Of a DNA stretch of 36,504 nucleotides, positions 30,835 through 36,504 are shown piece by piece. Numbering within the stretch: position 1 is the first letter of the stretch; each line of letters starts with the position of its first letter. Origin of the DNA: a virus. The stretch covers positions 1 through 36,504 of the IMG/VR virus record IMGVR_UViG_3300045286_000150; one strand, written 5' to 3'. The translations under genes were made by a program, and so were the position numbers. The notes beneath the pieces were generated by a model. It worked only from the letters and a program-made list of their open reading frames with translations, was not told where the DNA came from and did not search any database.

Positions 30835-33800
30835 ATGGCTGACAATCTGAACCTCGAACTCAAGATCAGTGCCGACGATACCGCATCGCCGGCGCTGCAA
30901 AACTTGAATGAACAGCTTGACCAGTCCCATGCCGAGCTGGAAAAGCTGCAGCAAAGCGTCCCCAAATCCGCCAAGGATTGGGCGGATTACGCCGAAAATA
31001 CCTCGAAAATAGCCTCCAATGCCGCCGAAGCCGGGGATTCTCTGGCTTCATTGCGCCTGCATATGCTGGAAGCATCCGCCGCCAGCTCGACGATCGCTGC
31101 GGCCACCGCCGTTATCGCCAAATGGAAAACCATTGTCGAGGGCGTGGCCGGCGCTTATGACCAACTGAAAAAAGCCGTAGCCGATGCCGGACAGTTCGCC
31201 GCCGAATCCGCCCAATCCGGCTGGACCTCCGTGCAAACCAGGACCGAAGCGCTGGAAGTCAAAATCGGGCAACTCACCGCCCGCTTCCTCGAATTCGGCA
31301 GGATCGCCTCGGCGCTGGAAACCGCCGGCATCGTCCTGGCCATCGCCGAGATCGGCATCAAGGCCGACGAATCGAACGAGAAAACCCGGCAGCTCACCGA
31401 ACAAATAGGCGGGCTCAAGGCCGCCCTGCAATCCCTCGATCCGGCATCGTCAACGGTCCAGGCCGCCAAGGAGCGCTTCGAGGAACTGTACAAGGCGAGC
31501 CTCAATCTCGGCGCGCCTATCGATGATCTGTTGCCGAAATTCAAGGCATTTTTCGAGCAGACCGACAAAGGCGATCTCAGCACACGAACCGCCTCCGCTG
31601 CCCTGACGGATTTCCTCAATGTCCAAAAGAGCCTGGCGGCCTCTGCGACGGAAACCGCCGAGGCGCAAAAGAATGTCGCGGCGGCTTTCGAATCTGGCTC
31701 GGTGTCCGTCTCTCAATTGGGCGCGATTTTCGGCTCGGCGCTCAATCCCGCCCTCGATGCCGTGGCCCACCAAATGGGCGTGACTCGTGATGAACTGAAA
31801 AATCTGATCGACACCGGAAAAGTCGGCACCGAAGCGGTTTTCCCGGCCCTTGCAGCCGCTGCGCGCACCGTCACCGCTCCGCTATCCGGCGCGGGCGAAG
31901 CGGCTGCTTTTTCCCGGCAGCAGTTCGATGCAATGGGCCTGTCGGTGTATGAACTATCGTCGAGCAAACTGCCCGGCGTGACTACCGCGCTGCAATACAC
32001 GCAGAAAGCCATCGCCGCTACCGTTGATGCCGCGGTCGATCCCATCGGCGCCGCCGTCGAACAAATCGAGAACTTCGGCACGCGGATCTCCGAATGGGGC
32101 CGGCTGACCCGGCAATCCATCGCTGATGCATTCGCGGGACCTGAAATCGTCAAGGCGTTTAAAGGGGGACTACAGGAATCCATTTATGATCTGGACCTGA
32201 TCCTGGTCAGCGCGCGTTCGGCGATCCAGGCCGCCGGCGAATCGCTGGGGATATTAGCAGGAGCGGCGACGACCGCCACCAACCCCCTGGCAGCGCTCAA
32301 CGAAGCATGGCTTAAATCCGCCGACGAAATCAACCATGCCAAAACCCAACTGCAAGGCTATATCGACGCGCTGGAAGGGGTGGACAATGCCAGCGGCAGA
32401 ACGGCGGAGGCTTCCAAAGCACTGGCGGAAGCGGCCAAGGGACTGCCTGCCATCCATTTGCCGGAAGCCTTGCAGGAAATCGTCGATAAACTCACAGCGA
32501 CGCAAACCGCATCCTCGCAGGTGGGCGCGGTCTGGAAACAGCTTCAGGATCTGAATTTTACCGGCGACAACATCAAGAGCCTGCTGATATTACGGCAGAC
32601 CATCGAGGATGTCAGCGCCAAAACCGGCGATGCGGCAGGAACTCAGGTGGCTTTCGCCAGGGAACTGGCCAGTCTCCCGACCAAGCAGTTTGAAGCCCTA
32701 CTCGAAAAAACCACCGCGCTGAAATCCAGGTTGGAGGAAGCCGGCGACAAAGGCGCGCTGTTCGGCACTGTGATCAGCGTTGCGTTCGACAAAACACTGG
32801 ATGCGGCACGCAAGGCAGCGGCCCAGGCGGAGGTTTACAACAAAACACAGGAGGGAATTCTGGCGCTCGGCGAAAAGCGCGCGCTCAATGCCCAATTGAT
32901 CGCCAATTCGCTGAACAGCGAAGCCGCAGCGCTGCAAACCGCCACGGAAAAGGCCAACGCCGAAGCTGTCAGCCTGCAGGCGGCAGCGCAAACCGCGGCA
33001 GTTCATGCGCAGGCGGCCCAGGCTCTCGCCGATGGCAAGCAGGCCCAGGCGGACGCCAGCCAGGAGGTTTTTGCCAAATTGCAACAGGAAACCGCTGGTG
33101 TGGCCTCGTTATTCGAGGCAGAAAACCAGGGATTGGCTGCCGCGAAAGCCGATGCCGAGCAAAAAAGCAATCTTGCTGCGCAGTCCAGGGAAGTGGCTGC
33201 CGCTGCTCAACTGGAAGCGGCTCAGGCGGCGGGCGTGGCCCAGGCGCATCAACTGAGCGCACAAGGCGCTTCGGTATTGCTGGGTTCGCTGAACGATCTT
33301 CGGCAGAACTACGAGAATGCCGCGGCCAAGGCCGAGGTTTTGGCGCAGAACGAGCGCGACGGCATCGCCACTCACGAACAGACCAATACCGCCATCGCAG
33401 GCCAAATCCAGGCATTGGCGGCCTACAACTCGGCGGTGAGACTGACACAAACGGCCTTCCGTGGATTGGGACTGGATGTCGAGCAGGTATTGACCGGCAT
33501 GGACGCAAAATTCAGGGAAACGATACAGAACTTGCGGGATCTTGCATCCAGCGGAAAACTAACCGGAACCTCGTTGCGCGAGGCGCTACAAAATGCCATC
33601 AATACCGCCGACACCCGGGCCGAACTTCAAGCATTGGAGGAGCTGCTCAAGCGCCTGGGGGTAAGCGGGAAACTCTCCGCCGGCGAGGTCACTCATGCGC
33701 TGGATGCCGTCCAGGACAAACTGCTGCAAGTGCGCGGCGCCACCGATCCGGTAGCGCAGGCATTTAGGCAGCTCGGCATTCAGAGCCATGAATCCCTGAA

Positions 33801-34929
33801 CCGCGCGGCGGAGGATGCCCGCCACGCTTTCGAGACGATCCGCGACAGCGGCACGGCAACCCCCGCCGACATAGCGGCCGCTTTCGATGCAATGGCGGCC
33901 AAAATCAAAACGGCCAGCCAGGACAGCGCGGATGCAATCGACCGCCAGTCCGCCGCCCAGGAACGCGCCAGAGCCAGAGCCATCGCCTGGGCTGCCGTGC
34001 GCAGGGAAGAGGCCGCACACGATGCCGCCGTCCATGCCGAGGAAATGCGCATGGTGGCGGAGGCCTCGGCGGCGGCGCAACAACGCAGGATTGACGATGC
34101 CGCCACGATTCATGACGGGGAGACGGTGCATCAGGTATGGGACATGGCGACCGCATCATTGTTAGCCTACGGGTACAAAGGAATGGAAGCCCTGCAAAAT
34201 ATTTCCCGCGCCATCGGCGGCGCGGGAGCCAGTTGGGATCTGTATTTCGAGCTGGCCAACCGCTGGACCGAGCAGGCCGCCAAGCAGGAAGATGAAGTGC
34301 GGCGGTTAACGACAGCACTGCAGGAAGCGGCGCAAAGCGGAATCGGTTTATCCTCGGCCATGGCCGCGGCCAACCAGAATTTTGACAAGCTGGACGCCAA
34401 CCGCATGGTGGGATTGCAGCAGGCCATCGAGTCCGCCCGGCAGAAAATGCAGGCACTTCAGGATTCCGCGAAATCCACGCTGCAAACCCTGCAACAGGAA
34501 TTCATCCAACTGACCGGCAATGCTAAACAGCAGGAGGATTTTCAGTATCACCAAAAGAAGCTCGAACTCGAAAAACAATTGCAGGCGGCCAGGAATGCCG
34601 GCAATGCAAAAGCCATCAACGATCTACAACAAGCCGAGGCACTGGAATACAGAATCCACCGGCAAAAGCTGGCCAATATCCGGGTCGAGGAACAGGCCAA
34701 GGCAGGCGGAGGTTCATTCAATGCACCGGCCTTCGGCAGGAGAGCGTTGGCGCAGGAATCTATCGGTGCAATGCCGGCATCCAGCCAGGCCATTGCGGGA
34801 TCGGAGAAAACAATCCATGTGCGGCTGGCCGGCGCGGATGGCCAAGCGGTTTCCCTGTTCACCCAGGCCGGTAATGAGCAGCCATTGCTCAATATTCTGC
34901 AAACCGCGCGGGCCGTCGGCAACGCATGA
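30835..34929 (+). CDS. Tape measure protein
   Basis: 1364 residues. The conserved tape-measure domain lies in the N-terminal third and includes GVTRDELKNLIDTGKVGTEAVFPALAAAARTV near residues 313-345. Most of the rest is Ala/Gln-rich coiled coil. The length of the tail is set by this protein; at 0.15 nm per residue the tail would be about 200 nm, by analogy with other siphophages. No enzymatic domain was recognised. Its stop overlaps the next start (ATGA). Confidence 0.95.
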   Translation: MADNLNLELKISADDTASPALQNLNEQLDQSHAELEKLQQSVPKSAKDWADYAENTSKIASNAAEAGDSLASLRLHMLEASAASSTIAAATAVIAKWKTIVEGVAGAYDQLKKAVADAGQFAAESAQSGWTSVQTRTEALEVKIGQLTARFLEFGRIASALETAGIVLAIAEIGIKADESNEKTRQLTEQIGGLKAALQSLDPASSTVQAAKERFEELYKASLNLGAPIDDLLPKFKAFFEQTDKGDLSTRTASAALTDFLNVQKSLAASATETAEAQKNVAAAFESGSVSVSQLGAIFGSALNPALDAVAHQMGVTRDELKNLIDTGKVGTEAVFPALAAAARTVTAPLSGAGEAAAFSRQQFDAMGLSVYELSSSKLPGVTTALQYTQKAIAATVDAAVDPIGAAVEQIENFGTRISEWGRLTRQSIADAFAGPEIVKAFKGGLQESIYDLDLILVSARSAIQAAGESLGILAGAATTATNPLAALNEAWLKSADEINHAKTQLQGYIDALEGVDNASGRTAEASKALAEAAKGLPAIHLPEALQEIVDKLTATQTASSQVGAVWKQLQDLNFTGDNIKSLLILRQTIEDVSAKTGDAAGTQVAFARELASLPTKQFEALLEKTTALKSRLEEAGDKGALFGTVISVAFDKTLDAARKAAAQAEVYNKTQEGILALGEKRALNAQLIANSLNSEAAALQTATEKANAEAVSLQAAAQTAAVHAQAAQALADGKQAQADASQEVFAKLQQETAGVASLFEAENQGLAAAKADAEQKSNLAAQSREVAAAAQLEAAQAAGVAQAHQLSAQGASVLLGSLNDLRQNYENAAAKAEVLAQNERDGIATHEQTNTAIAGQIQALAAYNSAVRLTQTAFRGLGLDVEQVLTGMDAKFRETIQNLRDLASSGKLTGTSLREALQNAINTADTRAELQALEELLKRLGVSGKLSAGEVTHALDAVQDKLLQVRGATDPVAQAFRQLGIQSHESLNRAAEDARHAFETIRDSGTATPADIAAAFDAMAAKIKTASQDSADAIDRQSAAQERARARAIAWAAVRREEAAHDAAVHAEEMRMVAEASAAAQQRRIDDAATIHDGETVHQVWDMATASLLAYGYKGMEALQNISRAIGGAGASWDLYFELANRWTEQAAKQEDEVRRLTTALQEAAQSGIGLSSAMAAANQNFDKLDANRMVGLQQAIESARQKMQALQDSAKSTLQTLQQEFIQLTGNAKQQEDFQYHQKKLELEKQLQAARNAGNAKAINDLQQAEALEYRIHRQKLANIRVEEQAKAGGGSFNAPAFGRRALAQESIGAMPASSQAIAGSEKTIHVRLAGADGQAVSLFTQAGNEQPLLNILQTARAVGNA

Positions 34930-35339
34930 GCACGCTGGTTTACGTCTCCAACGCCACGCCGCCGGTCACGACGAGTATTACCCTGCCGGATGATCTGCTC
35001 TGGCGCGATGAATGGGGCTGGAATCCGGTTGTGCATTCCCTCGACCAGACCCTCTCCGGCGCCCTGATCGTGGAAACGGCAACCCGGCTGGCCGGCAGGC
35101 CGGTCACCCTGGAAGGTGGGCAAAATTATGGATGGATTACGCGGCTAACCCTCGCTCAAGTGCAGGCCCTGGCGGCCATCGAGGGCGCGGTCATGTCGCT
35201 CACGCTACCCGGACGCAGCGCCATGGACGTAATGTTCCGGCTCGACCAGACGGCCATCGAGGCCCATCAGATCCTGTCGCTATCCGAACCCGGTGATGAT
35301 GATCCCTTCCAGGTCACACTTTCCTTCATGGAGGTCTGA
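34926..35339 (+). CDS. Small minor tail protein after the tape measure
   Basis: 137 residues, coupled by ATGA. Beta-rich with TTSITLPDDLLWRDEWGWN, LVIVET..., and a short C-terminal FQVTLSFMEV strand. Proteins at this position help build the tail tip. Function inferred from position. Confidence 0.6.
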   Translation: MSTLVYVSNATPPVTTSITLPDDLLWRDEWGWNPVVHSLDQTLSGALIVETATRLAGRPVTLEGGQNYGWITRLTLAQVQALAAIEGAVMSLTLPGRSAMDVMFRLDQTAIEAHQILSLSEPGDDDPFQVTLSFMEV

Positions 35340-35341
35340 TC

Positions 35342-35722
35342 ATGACTACTGCAACCATTGCAGCAGGGAATCTGGATCTGCAATTCATGCAGGGTTCCCG
35401 CGTGGATGCCTCCACCCTTCAAATCCTCCTAAAATCCGGCGACCCGCCAGAGTACGTTAATTTGAGCGGCTGGTCGGCGCGGGCAGTGTTCAAGGCAAAG
35501 ATCAAGGACCAGACAGCGCAATTGGATTTGAAAAGCTCGGAGAATACCATTTTGCTCAACAACCCGACCGGCGCCATCGTTCTGATCATCAGTGAACAGG
35601 CCAGCTCGTCAATGACCAAATATGCCGGCGTGTGGAATCTGGAATTAACGTCTCCGGATGGCATAACCAGTCGATTACTCCAGGGAAATTGGACCATGAG
35701 TCCGGATGTTAGTCATGACTGA
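35342..35722 (+). CDS. Small Ig-like tail protein upstream of the fibre
   Basis: 126 residues. Seven beta strands (including [12 protein letters not shown] and [10 protein letters not shown]) suggest an Ig/beta-sandwich fold. It overlaps the fibre start by eight bases. Probably a fibre-attachment or linking protein. Confidence 0.55.
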   Translation: MTTATIAAGNLDLQFMQGSRVDASTLQILLKSGDPPEYVNLSGWSARAVFKAKIKDQTAQLDLKSSENTILLNNPTGAIVLIISEQASSSMTKYAGVWNLELTSPDGITSRLLQGNWTMSPDVSHD

Positions 35723-36504
35723 ATCGATTGAGGTTATAACGGTTGGCGATACGCAAATCGATGTCATTGTTCCAAACGCTCCATTGATCATCGAGTTAGC
35801 GACTCAAATAGGTCCAGCGGGGTCTCCGGGACCTCAAGGGACTGAAGGGCCTCAAGGACAACAGGGGCAACAGGGGCCGCAGGGGCCGCAGGGGCCGCAG
35901 GGGCCGCAGGGTCAACAGGGACCACAAGGTCCACAGGGACCAGAAGGGGGACCACCGGGTCCACAAGGTCCACAGGGTCCACAAGGTCCACAAGGGCCAC
36001 AAGGTCCGCAGGGGGCTAAAGGCGATACCGGCGCTGACGGGGCTGCCGGAGCTGCCGGGGCACAGGGAGCCCAGGGGCCACAAGGTCCCCAGGGATTGAA
36101 AGGTGACAAGGGCGATACCGGCGATACCGGGGCTGCGGGTGCGCAAGGAGCACAAGGACCACAGGGGCTAAAAGGCGATACCGGAGATACCGGCGCTACC
36201 GGGGCTGCCGGGGCTGCGGGTGCGCAAGGTCCACAAGGTCCTCAGGGGCTAAAAGGCGATACCGGCGATACCGGGGCTGCGGGTGCGCAAGGAGCACAAG
36301 GACCACAGGGGCTAAAAGGCGATACCGGCGCTACCGGAGCTACAGGCGCTACCGGGGCTGCCGGGGCTGCCGGGGCTGCGGGTGCGCAAGGAGCACAAGG
36401 ACCACAGGGGCTAAAAGGCGATACCGGAGATACCGGCGCTACCGGGGCTGCCGGGGCTGCGGGTGCGCAAGGTCCACAAGGTCCTCAGGGGCTAAAAGGC
36501 GATA
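35715..36504 (+). CDS. Collagen-like tail fibre protein, N-terminal part (continues at base 1)
   Basis: Starts at the ATG at 35715, overlapping the previous gene by eight bases, and is open to the window end. The first 32 residues ([19 protein letters not shown] and on) are non-collagen and probably anchor the fibre to the tail. From residue 33 the protein is Gly-X-Y. One single-residue interruption (GPEG-GPP) is at residues 78-79. With 1-720 it forms a protein of 460 residues with about 100 triplets. Fibre length is uncertain because the DNA is repetitive. Confidence 0.85.
   Translation, partial: MTESIEVITVGDTQIDVIVPNAPLIIELATQIGPAGSPGPQGTEGPQGQQGQQGPQGPQGPQGPQGQQGPQGPQGPEGGPPGPQGPQGPQGPQGPQGPQGAKGDTGADGAAGAAGAQGAQGPQGPQGLKGDKGDTGDTGAAGAQGAQGPQGLKGDTGDTGATGAAGAAGAQGPQGPQGLKGDTGDTGAAGAQGAQGPQGLKGDTGATGATGATGAAGAAGAAGAQGAQGPQGLKGDTGDTGATGAAGAAGAQGPQGPQGLKGD
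36135..36261. repeat. Third copy of the 127-bp word, 243 bp before the terminal copy
   Basis: Identical to bases 1-127 and 36378-36504. The next base differs: C at 36262, T at 128. The 127-bp word is thus a branch point in the assembly, and the 243-bp spacing (81 codons, 27 triplets, in frame) is a plausible unit of expansion or collapse in the fibre gene. Confidence 0.9.

Overview
The window is an essentially complete genome of a temperate tailed phage of a Gram-negative bacterium, assembled as a circle. The first 127 bases are repeated exactly as the last 127, and a collagen-like tail-fibre gene reads in frame across that junction, so the unique length is about 36,377 bp. The head module is of the P2 type, with portal Q and terminase P running leftward and O, N, M and L running rightward. 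The tail module (tube protein, 1364-residue tape measure, hub, no sheath or P2-type baseplate genes) is that of a phage with a long non-contractile tail. A proteobacterial, probably gammaproteobacterial, host is inferred from the Ogr, DUF4224, YdaS and TumE families, a type I-F CRISPR-like element and a tRNA-Leu(UAA) attachment site. The exact host cannot be read from the sequence.

Layout. 1-11,076 (+): tail fibre C-terminus, LamG-like protein, large tail-tip proteins, hub protein, then a glycosyltransferase, a small lipoprotein and an AT-rich small ORF. 11,050-11,300: attP (3' half of tRNA-Leu(UAA)), integrase arm-type repeats and a terminator. 14,527-11,305 (-): leftward early operon of small proteins ending in a DUF4224 protein and the integrase, driven by a promoter with two TAGCA-NN-TGCTA operators. 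14,640-15,003: an island holding a truncated TumE-family toxin gene, a palindromic repeat, and a promoter-repeat-spacer-repeat-terminator unit that looks like a one-spacer type I-F mini-CRISPR. 18,724-15,030 (-): repressor, three tandem DUF1640 paralogues, a secreted HNH protein and small proteins, interspersed with about seven copies of a palindromic repeat of roughly 37 bp. 18,810-20,941 (+): YdaS/Cro-like protein, three small proteins that look like ribbon-helix-helix regulators, and a plasmid-type replication protein, followed by an origin-like region. 25,102-22,032 (-): terminase, portal, Ogr activator. 25,259-36,504 (+): scaffold/protease, capsid, small terminase, head completion, tail tube, tape measure, and the start of the collagen fibre.

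How it fits together. A short non-cleavable type of repressor (18,320-18,724) and a YdaS-like protein share a divergent control region whose operators resemble those at the 14.6 kb leftward promoter, so one switch probably controls both early operons. Ogr probably turns on the divergent head operons and perhaps the long late operon. No endolysin was recognised anywhere, which is unusual for a complete phage.

The most interesting element is at 14,896-14,979. It contains two partial type I-F CRISPR repeats around a 28-nt spacer. Only the parts needed to make one crRNA are conserved: the first hairpin and 5' handle, and the second hairpin. The unit has its own intrinsic terminator, and no cas genes are present.
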